64,000 bases of DNA from Polytrichum commune (Eukaryota; Streptophyta; Polytrichopsida; Polytrichales; Polytrichaceae). Of the stretch, positions 23,221-35,590 are shown in pieces; positions within the stretch are counted from its first letter, which is position 1, and each line of letters begins with the position of its first letter. The notes below the pieces were generated by a model. That model did not search any database. It saw nothing but the letters and a program-made list of their open reading frames with translations, and had not been told where the DNA came from. Location: assembly GCA_950295325.1 (NCBI GenBank), contig OX485803.1:28458001-28522000 (forward strand), read 5' to 3'. The position numbers and the translations under genes are program-made.

Positions 23221-24655
23221 TCATCTGTCATCTGCCTCCTGTCAATCAAGTCTCACCTCATTATTGAACTCATCAACTGGCAAGGGTGACTATTACCACA
23301 TACTTCTCATGGAAGAGTGCATGAGGATGGGCATCAAAAGGCAGCAGCTTAGACATGATCAAGAGATTTAAGGGTTTTCAGATTTTCCATCCCCAAGTCC
23401 TTACAAAGCCAATTTTAGTAGGGTCTTGAGAATGAAAAGTTAGTGATGCAGGCTCCTCTAGGTGTGTTGCAAGTGATTTAAATTTGAACATTGACCTCCA
23501 CCTAAGGTCACTTCTTGCTGCCAAATCACCAAGGCTGGCTTTCACAGATTCAGGGAACTTACCTTCTCCAAAAGTGGATGTTATTGTAGACCTGTAGAGC
23601 ATGGCAGGGGAAGACTCTCATCACTTATGGGAGAGTGGTTGGGAATGTAGATCAGAAGGATTAGGTTGGTGGCACCACGTTGAGAAGCTGGAGTGGGTTT
23701 TCCTACAAGATTATCTCTTAAAATTGGTCCAGTCGAGCGCATTGAAGGCATGATAACCGTGTTAGTTGTAAGGGATGGCCATCATCATTACAACCTCATG
23801 GAAGGCAGACAGCAATGTAAGGGGTTGTTTAACCTAACTCGGAATGGGAGAGAGATGCTTGTTTGTCAAACGTTTCTTCTTTAAAGAAAGTTGGTGGAGG
23901 GAGGAGAGACTTGTGCAAACTTCATTTTTTGTGAATTGGGATTATGTCTCTCAATACAGTTGTTTGATGGAGACTTCTTGACCAATCACATTTACAAAAA
24001 CATGGTATATCTCACAGCCTTTGACTACTGTGACACATCTCTTACAGATCTACCTATTTCCTTCCTATCACTCTGTTGGAAGGACGATTGCTCAAAATGT
24101 CCAGCATGAATTTTTCATGTCTACTATGTTGACTCCTCTAGACAACCCTGTGTCTGTAGGTCAGACGATGCACAGAGCATGAACAACCATGCTCGTTAGG
24201 CAGTCCTACACATGAACGAGTGAATCGATTTTCCAGACAGAATTGACATGAGATGGCAGGCAAAGTACCTTAAAACCATGTCAAACAAATTCTGCTCCAG
24301 TATAAACAAAACCTAAACTGCAACAAGTAGGAATGTGATCATGACCTCATTACTGTTGCACTCAAAGTATCACACCATTACCCATCTCCTATTTCTTCTA
24401 ATGGGTTAGGTATATCTAACATGTTTTGATTATTGATGCTGGACCAAAGTTGATGGACAGGTGCTTTGTAGTTGGCAGGCTGTCAAAACTGTCATTGTGG
24501 TTCCCAAACCCCATTTGTCCTGACATACAAGGACCAGATACCTATGCAAGTTTGAAGAAACTTGGTCACAAACATCTACTGTATAGCACTCACATACTGA
24601 TTTTCATTATGACCTATGTCTTATTGTTCAGCAGCTTCCAAGGTGACATATCTCT
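23221..24655. other. Convergent intergenic region
   Basis: Lies between the 3' ends of the exonuclease gene (plus) and the DCD-related locus (minus), and presumably contains both 3' UTRs. No additional gene, RNA or repeat was recognised. Confidence 0.5.
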
Positions 24656-26191
24656 TCATGGGCACGTTTCCCTGAGTCGTAGACATGAACTTACTCGTTG
24701 CCCTTGTCTCAAATCTTGACTTGATCTGCACAAAGCCTCTGCCTGGGTGTCACAACCCTCTGCCTGGGTGTCACAATCCTCCTCTGCCATCTGCAATAAG
24801 ATCTCAGTGGGCTCTACAGGACTACTGATGCTTTCTACTCCTGAAGGTTGCCTTGAAATAGGTTTACCAATCATGTTGGACCGAATTTTGGATGCTTTCA
24901 TCTTTTTCCGAGACTTTGGTTTGGAAGAGCAATCTTCCCTCCTGTGTTTGCCTGTAACAGAAGTCTGGGTGCCTTCCTCTCCCCATCCACCTGCTCCAGC
25001 ATCAAAGGCTCTACCTTCACCAAATAGTATTCCACAATCAATGTCACCGCCCAAATCTGAAGATTCTGGATATTCTTTCATTCTATTACAAGTGGCTGTC
25101 AAAGAAGACTCCTGATCACATCTTATGGGAGTATTCTCATGCATCTCCAATGAAAAGGTGGTTGTCTCTCTGCTTTCAACCTCAATCACATCATGTTGAG
25201 AATTCTCTGCTGCAACAGGCCATCTGCGATATGGCTTTGAACCTGACTGAACATTGTCAAGAACCGAGCTTGCCGATTTTTTTGCTTCCTCTCTCTTCCC
25301 ATAAGGGGCATATACATGCTCCCAACAAAAATCAACCTCATTATTTCTTTCAGCCAGGTGTCCACATAACCAACTTGGAGTCTCTTTCACATCTGATAGA
25401 GCCGCAGAATAAGTTCTGCTCCAGAACTCCGAATTCTTTGGATGAAGGAACGGAGAGAGAGTACTAAACCACGGGGGCCTGCCTGTATCTGGGCTTGCCT
25501 GCCTAGAAGGCAAGGGAATTGGTAGTACCAGATGCGTTGGAGCACTTTCTTCTGCCATTAGTAACCCTCCATGGTTAGAGGAGCGCAGTTGATCAAATAG
25601 AGCCTCAGAATTCTTACCACTCCTCTGCACACACATGCATCTATAAATACTTTGGCGCCTGAATTGGAAGCAACCTGACAACCAGGACTGTGGAAAATGG
25701 AAAGCCCACCAAAAGCCAGCAGGGTACCATTGAGAGAAAGAAAACCTTCTCAAGCATTCATATGTGCATATAGAAGAGGAAGCATGTGATACAGTGCTAA
25801 AATTTTTTTGAATAAAGAGCAGATTGTCAATCATGTGATGGAATCAGTGTTACAATGAGGTTCTTTGTACAAGTTTCTTCAACACACGTTCAAAGAACTA
25901 GAGACTGTCAAGTATGACGCAGGAACAATTTTCAATGTAGCAGTGAACAACAGACAATGGTACTGGAGCTTTGAGCTCACAGTTGTTGTGTCGAGACAAA
26001 ACTAGGCTGTTTCATTCCCAGGCCATCAAGAGAATACAGGCCTCCTCAATTGAACATACCTCACAATGACTTGATAACTCGTTTCCAGTGCTTGACTGTG
26101 ATTGAGCCTGTTGCAAGTCAGATTTCTTGTATCCCCTCTCGCATTGCCAATACTCCATACCTTGTATAGATAGCCCAATCAATCCAGCCAC
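24656..26191 (-). CDS. 3' exons of a diverged DCD-related gene
   Basis: Two exons in phase 0 (26191-26060 and 25624-24656) encode 44 and 322 residues on the minus strand, with GT-AG borders. The first exon, starting VAGLIGLSIQGMEYW and with LQQAQ near its end, aligns without gaps with exon 4 of the intact DCD gene at 51159 (VRKLVALFEQEAKYW, FQQTQ). The last exon is open throughout and unrecognised. It is rich in Ser and Pro, contains aromatic patches such as EFWSRTYSAALSD, a basic cluster KPKSRKKMKASK that could be a nuclear signal, and a 7-residue duplication (CDTQAEG/CDTQAEA). Such a long open exon argues against a simple dead gene, yet the DCD exons upstream are damaged in their ancestral frame. 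The function is unknown. It may be a rapidly diverging or recently disabled paralogue. Confidence 0.55.
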
Positions 26192-26680
26192 CTGTTTGAA
26201 AAAGAAATTGATGTCAATGGGGATTTGACTGATGGAAAAGACTCCTTCCTTCAACTTATGGTGATTGATATAAACTGGGTGTTTATAGAGATCGATATTA
26301 ACATTTTTGACCTTGTATAAGCCCAGATCTACTTTCAACAGTCCTCCGGCATAGTGTATATATCCTTGTAAGTGTTGATGTTCAAACAACACTTCCAGAT
26401 AGAGGATAAAACCAAAAGATGTTCCCATTGCATGTTTGTATTAGCAAGATGATGAAACAAGACTACCTGTATCACATGAGTAGGAACCTGAAACGAAGGG
26501 CCACTGATACACTATAATCTTCATTTGAACTAGGGAAGACATGAGCAGATTTGTCCAGAGATGTGCACGAGCATATGCATTTATTAATGTACAATCTTAC
26601 ATATATTATTAAAATTAAACATGGACATTACAAAACATTTCACTCCAGCTGAAAATTGTGATAAGCCATCTAAGACTTAC

Positions 26681-27320
26681 CTGTACTTGGTTCTGATAGT
26701 ACTCAACTTGGACCCTAGAAGTTCTTGCTGATGGCTTCCTTGAAAGCCTTCAAGACAGGGTTAAAGCTCCCCTCTAATCACAGAATTCTCTCCTGAAGTT
26801 TAGCCAAAGAAACTGCAAATAAGACCACAAGGAACTCTATCTATTCCACAAAGCATTGTGTTGAAGTTGACCAACATAGTTCAGGCACCCTTAATGGGTA
26901 TGACTGCCAAGTCCTTGTCAGCATCTTCTCTAAGACTCGCAAACACTTGGAAATGAAACACCTTATTGTCAAATGAATCCAGCATAAACTGCATAAAACT
27001 GCTTCCTTGTTCACATGACATTCAATATGCCCTTGACCTTTTCTTCTCGACAGAACCCCTATTTTCATTCGACAGGAAATCAGCTCGAGCAAAGGGGCAC
27101 CACCTGAGCTGGAAAAGAGTTCCATCAGTGAGAAGCAGTCGCCACAATGTCCACTTTTCCTTGTAGCATTGACTTCAATAACCCTGAGTAATTATCTGCT
27201 AATGACTTCGAGAGGAATGAGTTTGAGATTGTGACCAAATGCAGTACCTGATACAACAGTCCAAACACTTTACACAGTCAATACACTCTCTGCAGACTGA
27301 ACAGGCAAATGTCTGTTTGT
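26681..27320 (-). pseudogene. Decayed DCD domain core
   Basis: This stretch aligns exon by exon with the intact DCD gene at 49178. Around 27315-27248 lies the FGC...EC...KLFGLP end of exon 1, seen as TFACSV, RECIDC and KVFGLLYQ, with one frame change between the last two. Exon 2 (27247-27104) is exactly 48 codons, the same as the intact copy. It shares SG, G..DI and NSFPAQ (GSFPAQ in the intact copy), with an in-frame TGA at codon 41. Exon 3 ends at 26681 with a conserved donor. It keeps LKAFKEAIS but carries TGA, TAG and TGA stops. In the ancestral frame the DCD fold cannot be made. Alternative frames with working splice sites exist here. Confidence 0.7.
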
Positions 27321-27709
27321 TTCAATTCAAGACATTACAAATAGAAAGAAATTCCCTCCCTTCAACACGGCTATTCTGATGTTACGCTGAGAAACCTGGG
27401 AGGTCTTTTCCAAGAATTTACACAACCAAACACTTAAAATTATGGAAATGGAAGTCTATCAACCTATCCTAGCTGGTAATACAAACAAATGAAAACATCT
27501 GTAACCCACTCATTACCAGAAAGATAACTGGAACACTTAGAAATATGAGTGACATAGTGAGAAGAAGGGAGTGACATCACTCCATGTCATCGACTGATCT
27601 CACTTCCTCAACTCCACAAGAGGTTAGTAAAATCCTTCATCCTGCAGCTAATTAGTTTGTACAGCATTATGAAATAAAGGTACGAATGTGGACGCTTTCA
27701 TAAATTTAC

Positions 27710-27940
27710 CTGCCTTCCTCATGTAGGCTGCAAGTGAACACCGGTCCTTGCATGTGTTCCTGATAAGTAGTGGATCCAGGGGCAAATTTTCAATTGGTTG
27801 CTCATCCAGTGTTATGCACCACCACAAGTTGATGATGGCACCTTGTTGATTGCCACTTGATTGTCGCCTGGCCTTCTCAGCAGAAGTCTTTATTGAATGA
27901 CTCGATTCACGCACATTTCTTCGAGCTCCTTCACAGGTCT
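27710..27940 (-). CDS. Putative upstream exon of the DCD-related gene
   Basis: An open stretch of about 77 codons ends in the donor GCAG-GTAAAT. It is highly coding-like (LWWCITLDEQPIENLPLDPL) with six Cys or Trp residues. A plausible acceptor lies before 27940. A small first exon with ATG at 28652 and donor at 28616 would join it in phase. I recognise no domain. It might be the N-terminus of the gene whose 3' exons are at 24656-26191. Confidence 0.4.
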
Positions 27941-30098
27941 CTTTGTTTGTACACCAGTGCCATATTCATGTGTACATTACATCATCACCCTCCCTCCCCT
28001 CTGCAAACGCAGAAGCTAATTCCTCGTACATCTCTCACAGGCACTCTCACCATGTCTGTTTTTATTGAGTCTGTAATCTGTACTCCAGTAGCATATGTAT
28101 CAACCTCGTCACCCCTGCAAAGAATCAGTTGGGAAGTTGTTGGCTACAGGTACAACTTTAAAAGGACATCATCACCTTTGCACTCCACTTAGGTTTCTTT
28201 GTTACGTTCAAAGTCAGCAGTTTTTTACAGATTGGTTAATAGTTGGGGATGTGGACTAGAGTCAGATGTTGATACTGTGTTGGAAGATTGACTTCCTGTC
28301 AGGGTCTGATGCGTGCATCCCCATATGACCAAAGATTTCCTCCTTAAACAAAGTAACGCATACACATGTGTCTCATGAATAAGGACTACACTTTTCTAAC
28401 TCTCTTCTATACTCCACTTCTGAAATCAGTCCAATGGCGACCACTTTTATGGAATCTGATCAATAAGCACCAGTGCAAGACGAGTGCGCAGTAGCAGAAA
28501 AGATCGCTGAATCTCTGCCCAAAAAATAATTAAATAAATAAAACACCTCAAGTGCTCTCCAAAGTAGGCTTCCCCAAGTTCCTAAGATTTTCTCTCTCTA
28601 ATCTTTTAGCCATACCTTCAAGGGGGTACGAACTGCCTTCCGAACGCCTCATTGAACGTGGAAGCAGCTCCCAGCTCAAACGAAAAATCCTCGCCTCTGC
28701 TCAATTTCCACACATTCACCATCAAAACAAGACTCCCGCCTCACTCATGGTGCCAATTTGTTTCACTCCGGAAGAAAGGGAATCTAATTTCTCGTGCACC
28801 AGCCGACCCGGAAACTAAAGTCGGTGATGGACTTCGTACTGAACCGAATCGATGATAGGTCCCGAAGCCAAAATGGTGATCATCACCACGAGTTCTTCAT
28901 CATCGACATCTAGTACGCACGAGACTCAACTTGCTGCTGCCAAGTTACCAAAATCAAATCAAAGAGGTGAAGTCGTTGAAATGCCCGTGACCCTCTCGAA
29001 CCCCAATTACTTTAAAGCATGCTCATTACGCGTGGCCAGTGCGCCGATAAAGTCAAGAGCAGGTTATGTTAAGAGCTTATATAAGTATGCCAGTCGACCC
29101 AAAAGTTAACCCAGGGGAGAGGAGACGTGGAACGATAGCTTCGACTGCCACAATGCAAAGGTCAAAGGTGACACGTGCGCTCGGTCGTAACGAACGAACC
29201 ATGTGCACGCTTTAACACCCAATTTAAACTACATGCATCGGAAATTAACTTAATCTTCCCGAGAAGTTTAAGTCCTCAAGTTTTCGCCCCCCACTTCACG
29301 AAATATCTATCATAAGTACTTGTCACCAACCTTATCGTGCTGCTGCTTGCTTCGGGGCCATTTGGAGGCTTGCAAATTCGGGTCAGAGTGATGGTGTGGC
29401 AGGCTACTCTACCTTTATTGACTTCCGGAGCACCCGCAAAGTAGAATAAGCTTCCTCAATATCGGATCCTCTATCTCTCTACCTCTCTATCTCTCTACCT
29501 CTCTCAGCACCGATGCAGCCACCGAGCCTGCACATATATCGAAGCACAGCGTCTCTTATGCGACTTACACATACAAGTGCCAAGGTCCAAAACATACATA
29601 CAATCAAACAAGCAAAAAAGACGACACTTACTCACAAGTCCAATTTGAGCCGATGATGATGTTCCTCCTTCACGTTTAGAGCAAGACCAAGGCGACCTCC
29701 CATACAGAAAGACAGACACACAGACAGACGTCTCTTAGAGAATTATCCATATCTGCAAGCAATAAGCAATAAACGCAAGCTACCCCGTATGCGAATTCCC
29801 TCACATCGCCCTCCCTCTGGCGTACCTTTTCCCAGCTGCTCCTTGGCGCATTGCTCGAAGCTCTATTCGGCACTAATAAGGGTTCGCCTTTTGAAGTTAG
29901 CTGCGACTCATCGACACACATGATGATGCTGATGATGGTTAATACCACCATTGCGCTCTACTTCACTCATAGTTCCACGCCTCGGCCCCTCTTGGGCTCT
30001 TCGTCGTCTGCTTCTTCGTACTCGTACTCCTGTGACTACACCAGGCTGTGTGGTTCTTCACCAATTGTGCGGTTTGGTTCCCGTTCGGTTTTGCGCCG
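27941..30098. other. Probable 5' region of the DCD-related gene
   Basis: No complete gene is seen. The segment 28616-28652 may be a short coding exon on the minus strand. A stretch near 29790-29950 on the minus strand is open, with coding-like composition (SQLTSKGEPLLVPNRAS) and possible donors, but nothing confirms it. A (TCTC/TACC)n pyrimidine-rich stretch lies at about 29470-29507. Confidence 0.35.
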
Positions 30099-30185
30099 TT
30101 GTTGTTGCTGCTGCTGTTGCTGCTGTTGCTTCTGTTGTTTGTTGGGTTGGCGTTGCTGCTGCGGCTGCGGCTGTTGCTGCGTACA
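30099..30185. repeat. CTG/CAG-type trinucleotide tract
   Basis: Mainly GTT, GCT and GCG triplets on the plus strand. On the minus strand it reads as a Gln-rich tract of ten or more consecutive CAG/CAA codons. No splice or start context supports translation. Confidence 0.8.
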
Positions 30186-30387
30186 GGGCGATGTAACTAA
30201 GTAAGATGTGTGGGGTGTGTGAGAGCAGGTGAGGAAGGGAGCATCGTTTGGGATCCGCACGCCAACAATCTGCGGCCGCGAGACACGCAGAGACCGACAA
30301 CGAAGAGGAGAGATCGGGTGCAGGAAGAGGACAATGCCCAGCCTTTCTCGTCCGCCCTCCACAGGGACAGCATCCATCCGTCCGCCG

Positions 30388-30416
30388 GATGGATGGATGG
30401 ATGGATGGATGGATGA
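30388..30416. repeat. (ATGG)n microsatellite
   Basis: Seven tandem copies of the four-base unit. Confidence 0.9.
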
Positions 30417-30474
30417 GGCCACTCCTCCCATTGGTTAATTGGTTGCAGCTTGCTCTCCAGGCGAGTCTAATGCA

Positions 30475-30620
30475 ATGAATTGAAATTGATTTTTAAAGTC
30501 CGGGAAGCCATGCGATTGGAAAGTACATCCGGATGGTTTCAAACCAGCTAATCCTCTAGAGCAGCGGAGTGCACTAGCCTCTATGAGATAAGAGGCTAAT
30601 GTCAACTTAATGATCCAAAT
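30475..30620 (+). repeat. Dispersed repeat shared with the DCD gene 5' flank
   Basis: Matches 49021-49165 in the same orientation: AATTGATTTTTAAAGTCC, then GAAGCC, GGTTTCA-ACCAGCTA, CTAGAG and GAGATA-GAGGCTAA. About 145 bp is shared with moderate divergence. Confidence 0.7.
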
Positions 30621-30624
30621 GAAA

Positions 30625-31375
30625 GAAAGACTTGAGACTCCCTAGAACTACATTCTCAAATAATGATGAAAACTCGTCTCTAATGGGGTTATACATGGGA
30701 CATTCCAACACGAAATGTGCCTCAAATTCAATCGCAGCATAGGAGCAAAAGTGGCATAGCCTAATATCTCTAGAGATAGAGATAGTCGACCATCGACCAA
30801 TTTCAATGGCAAGTCAATGGTTTGAGGTGTGGTAGGCAGCATTGATCTTGCGTTGTGGTGGGTGTCAATGGTTGCTTCAAGTACAATTCACATTCATATC
30901 GAAAAAGCCCTTGGGGTGGAGGTAATCTAGTTCCTTCCATGAGAGATGGAAAGAGTTCCACTCCTTAGCAAGAGAAGCCTTCTTGATATCATCATATGAT
31001 GTTTTTGATGTGGTTGGGTTGTCATGAGTGTGTAGGTGAGATAGACTCCACGATGTCTTCCACACGGTTGTCCATTTGTGTCAGGTGTTAAATCTTTGTT
31101 TGGCCAGGTGTCGGGAAAGTGAGGTTGCTTTATTAACTACCCAAGAAGGGGATAGGTGGGCAAGCCATTGTTGAGAGCCCATTGTGAGCTTGAGAGCCAT
31201 ATAATTCTATGGGAAGTTCTTCAAATTCGGCCATGAAAATATGGTAGGTAGTCGAAGAACACACTTTGACGTGGGATATCATATGCATCTTCATGCCCTT
31301 CTCGAAAACCTTCGAATGAGAGCTTTTCAAGTCCAGTCCAATCCATTTAGTCTTCCCCACATTTGGCACCTAGAT
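30625..31375 (-). pseudogene. LINE 3'-terminal remnant
   Basis: On the minus strand, around 30760-30630, one frame reads LCHFCSYAAIEFEAHF then VLECPMYNP. This is the C..C...E...H....C knuckle that ends many plant LINE polyproteins. Upstream (31080-30880 and 31370-31133) other frames contain LAKEWNSFHLSWKELDYLHP and FEELPIELYGSQAHNGLS, also LINE-like. At least two frame changes and stops disable it. Confidence 0.6.
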
Positions 31376-31494
31376 ACTTAAATAAGGTAGATGTGTGCTA
31401 TTTGTAATAGGTAAGGTAGATGAGTCTTGAATGGTTCCGACTAGCCCGCTTCTCATAGGATATGAAACAAACAAATAGTACGTGTGATGGTTAG

Positions 31495-31765
31495 CAAATC
31501 CAAATAAAAGCCATAGCCACTTTCCGCATAATTTTCGAAGCTCGTATGAATGTCTCATTCATTATCAAAGTGAAGATGATCATGCTCATCGAATTGTCAT
31601 CTAGGTCCCCGTAATTGTGTTGACTATTGAGCCTATAATGATTATCATATTTTGAGCAGACATTCCAATCTCTTTTAAACACATGTCTTTTTGGAATCTG
31701 TTCTTGAAGCCACACCTATCACATACCACTCAAACATAGGTGTCCAATTAACCAAATTAGGCATG
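31495..31765 (+). repeat. Dispersed repeat shared with 44108-44640
   Basis: It shares TTAGCAAATCCAA, GTTGACTATYGAGTCTA-type text, ATTTTGAGCA and ACCACTCAAA-A with the right-hand copy. The right-hand copy has an extra R1 unit inserted in its middle. Confidence 0.6.
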
Positions 31766-31776
31766 TCTATTTTAAT

Positions 31777-31778
<2 letters not shown>

Positions 31779-31808
<30 letters not shown>
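31779..31808. repeat. (GA)n microsatellite
   Basis: Uninterrupted GA dinucleotides, about 15 units. Confidence 0.95.
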
Positions 31809-31811
<3 letters not shown>

Positions 31812-33794
31812 TGATCATATACAAGCAAACCTCTCATCCATCCAACACCAAAGCTTGGACCCCTAGGGTTTGTTGACAATTTATCTGAAATGACCTCCCG
31901 GGGGTTGGTCTCTTCATATCACATACAAACTAACGTGAGTGTAGAAAGGGGTATTTATTGAGGCATCAGCGTACATAGCATACATGACGGAAAGGTATTG
32001 TTCTTCTCTAGTGGATAAATTAGAAAGGGTTATTAGACATGTTAGGGTAAAGGGTAGATGTACTAAAAGGGGCCCTAAGGTATAGAGAAGAAAATGACAA
32101 CATATGTGTTTGTTTCAAAGAGTTTATTTTTTCATGCAATTTTGTCATATGGTTATAGTGCCCATTGACTAGCCTATCCATTCTTGTTAGAGTTTGCATT
32201 TAGGTTCTAGGTTTTTACAAATTGGAGGTTCTTGGGGCGCTCATTGATTCCCTTTAATTTTGCTCTTTGGATTATGGCTAAATTACTGTGCTTTTGTCTT
32301 TGTCTGTTTGATGCAATCATTGAGTTACATCCTATATATGAAAAAATGTTCAATAATTTTCTCATTGGAAAGTGAAAGTGGACTGTATATGTCATAAAAG
32401 CTTATTTATTTCATCGATTATACTATGTATATGTAGTGGAGGCATTTATCACATTAAATATAAAAGAAAAATATAAATACATGAGTTCACATTCTAGCCT
32501 ACATTAGTACGTATAAATTCATTTTTTCTATATAAATTACTCGTATAATAGGGGTTTTAATTTCATAGTGCCACATGCACATCATTTTAGTTTCTAATTA
32601 AGAGTCCACCCCCCGGAAATGACCTTGAGTAGATTAATTGGTGGTCTTTAAAGCTAATTCTTGTGTCAAATTTCCTTCATAAAATAATCTTTGAGCCCAC
32701 ATACTATTTTAGGGTTTTATGTTGGATGAATGAGAGGTACACTTGTATACGATAATGCCCTCTCCCCCCATGTAATGCATGAGGAGGAGTCATAGAGGGT
32801 ACCCTCATTGTTAGAACCAAAAACCACATATGCGCATTACCCTAAAATTAATCCCCTTAATTTATAAGATTTCCCCCCTCTTAAACACGACTTACGTACA
32901 AACATGTAGCTAAGAAACCCCCTTGAATACATACACATGAGAAATAAATAAATCACATAAACCCCCGAACGTTTGTATACACCAAAAAGATCATGTGAAA
33001 AATATGGCTAAAATACTCTTAGCAAGCCACATTTATTTTAACATTGTTGAAATCATTCAACACTCATTCAACCATTGGATGTAACTCATACAAATATGTT
33101 TTTACAATATAAGTCATTGTAGCCAATGCAATGATGGTTTCTAACTCTACTATCAAATCTTCTGTCAAATCGTAGGTCCACATGGACACAATCTAATTGA
33201 CTTTCCAATGAGATAGTCATTAAATACTTTTTCATCCATAGGATGTAACTCATTATATTATGTCCCCATAACACACATCATTGAAGCTATGGTAATAAAT
33301 AACAACGGACGAAATAGGTGAATTGGATGAAACTAGCACATTTATGATCACATCTTCTTCTCTAAACCTTAGGCCCCCTTGTACATCAACCTTTACTTCA
33401 AAATTCTTAATAGCCTTTTTAAATGTGCACACTAGAGAAAAGCAATACCTCTTCCATATGTATAATAGGTAATCTAATGCCTCAAATAGTACCCCTTCCT
33501 ACAATCATGTTACTTTTGTATATGGTATGAGGAGTCCACCATGGACACAAACACAAACCCCACCCCCCACCCCCCCCAAACTAAGTGTAAATAGTCCTTG
33601 AGGTGGAGCATGCTAAAATCAAACACCCCACCCAAAACCAACACCTTAGAATCCTGCACTACAAGTACACATTGATTTTGAGAATGTCCACCATGTTAAC
33701 ATTACGCTTCCGTGTTGGTTTTAGATCACCTACAACAAACACTAAACCCACCTACATTTGCATACAAAATTCAAATAAAATACACTTTGGTGTG
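31809..33794. other. Intergenic, no gene recognised
   Basis: AT-rich sequence with short open frames only. I see no domain or structured repeat. Confidence 0.45.
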
Positions 33795-33803
33795 TTGGAA
33801 TCC

Positions 33804-33991
33804 TTTTTTTTTTTTGAGACAGAAGGCCGATAGGCCAACGCCAAAGCACAGGAGGCAGTTGACTACCTGGCAAGTTTTCCGTCAAGTAAAGAGGAGATTT
33901 CACAACCGGGAATCGAACCGCCAACCTCTTCCTTGAGATTTGGGTATCTCTCCACCATCATCCGGTAGTTTAAGGTCATCTCGGACCAAAA
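33804..33991 (-). mobile_element. tRNA-derived SINE, full length, with 9-bp target duplication
   Basis: Read on the minus strand, the element has an RNA polymerase III box B (GGTTCGATTCC) about 100 bp from its 5' end, with a box A-like region (GATGGTGGAGAG) before it. It ends in a run of about 13 A. The direct repeat TTGGAATCC flanks it exactly at 33795-33803 and 33992-34000. These features together are diagnostic of an SINE inserted by target-primed reverse transcription. Confidence 0.88.
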
Positions 33992-34000
33992 TTGGAATCC

Positions 34001-35480
34001 CTTGTCAATCACTCAAACTAATCATTTGATGTCTTCAATCTATTCAAAGTGTTTGTGCTCACCACTTAAAATGACAAACTTAGCACCACATTATTCCCAT
34101 GAATGGATAGTTAATTGAGGCCCTTTCTTTGCAAATTTGGTACAAAGGTAGCTACTACAAGGTGTTGTTCAATATTATATTATTCATTCTTATTTTATTG
34201 TTTTAGTTTCATTGCAAAAACAAAAAAAAAACAACCTCACAAATGCGGCGGTCGTGGTCAGGCCAACTTGGAGCTTATAATGTATAGTTTTTTCTATTTA
34301 TAAATTATCATATCCTCTTGGGGCCAATGACAAGGCATAGATTTGAAGCACTTTGCTGACTGTTCTGGACTTACATCCATCTCCATTGGGACAGCATTCA
34401 TTTTACAGATGGATGATTAATGAAGTCCCCTCCTTTGCACTTTGGGCATAGAGGTATATACTCTATGGTGACTAACAAGGTGAATTTACATTAGGGTTCA
34501 GGTCCAAGAAATTTGGGGTCTCAAACACCAAATAGCCCTTAATCCATTTTTACATGTGAGAGCTCCATATGTTCTCACTCGAAAACATGATTCACTGTAG
34601 AGCCATGTCATGTCTTCACCCAGGCCCCCACATGGCATGGAGATTCTTTTAAAAAAAGTTCAAGAACATATAGGTGCACATAACATTACTTACATAAGGC
34701 AACTTGTGCCTTTTTATTGAACGGAGAGGTTCCACGAATACTGACGGAGAGATTCCATGTCAGATTGTAGTAATCGACGTGTGGTTAGTAAGCAACTTCG
34801 TTGTGAGGTATGGGGGCATGTAAGGCATGGTTAACTCAACACGAAGTATTCGTGTTGGCCCCACGATTGGTAGTCAAGGTCTAATACACAACCTGGAATA
34901 CACAAAGCTCTTTTGATTGCAGTGAATAGCACTCATGCTGAGTATACCCCATTTGTGGGGGGGAACCTAGATAAAAGGGGCATAATGCCCTGGGGATTTG
35001 TGACCCCACGGAGCATTGACACGCAATTTAGTGATGTTATGCAAGTCTCATTCGATTTCGTTCAATTTGAAGGAGAACGTTGCTCTAAAGTTTATTGAAA
35101 CTTGTAAGAATTTCGTAAGACTTGGAGAAAGAAGCAAATTTTCATGCATGGGGTGCTAGCCATTGCAAGGATCAACCATCTTCGGTAGTGTTTCCAAATT
35201 GGTATTCATAGCTCATTATGAGAGACACTCATCATGTGGTCAATGAACTTTGACCACCTCTAGAATAGGCATATGAACTCCAAATTAAAATTTGAAATTC
35301 TCACATATTGGTATTGTGTATATATACAGAACCTCCTCATCCAACCAACCATTTAAATTGAGAAAATTTTAATAATTTTTTTGCAACTTAGGGATTTCAC
35401 CATTGCGATTGTTGGATCTTCTCTAATTTTTTTGAAATGAAGAGATTTTTCTTCCCATTCCTTTTTGAAAGAATGATATG
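34001..35480. other. Intergenic, no gene recognised
   Basis: No supported gene. A short inverted motif (CCACGAATACT near 34730 and AGTATTCGTG near 34845) is visible, but I cannot define an element from it. Confidence 0.4.
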
Positions 35481-35590
35481 AGAGTCCCAAGTTTACTGGA
35501 ATGCACCCATGAGCAATGAAGGGTTTATGGACCTTCTTTTGAACTCAAGTTTGGACCCAAGCTTGACGATTGGATTCTCAAACTAGGAGG

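Noticed and set aside
33804-33991. tRNA gene suggested by GGTTCGATTCC
   Set aside because: No acceptor-stem or anticodon-arm fold can be drawn, and the A-tail and target duplication show an SINE.
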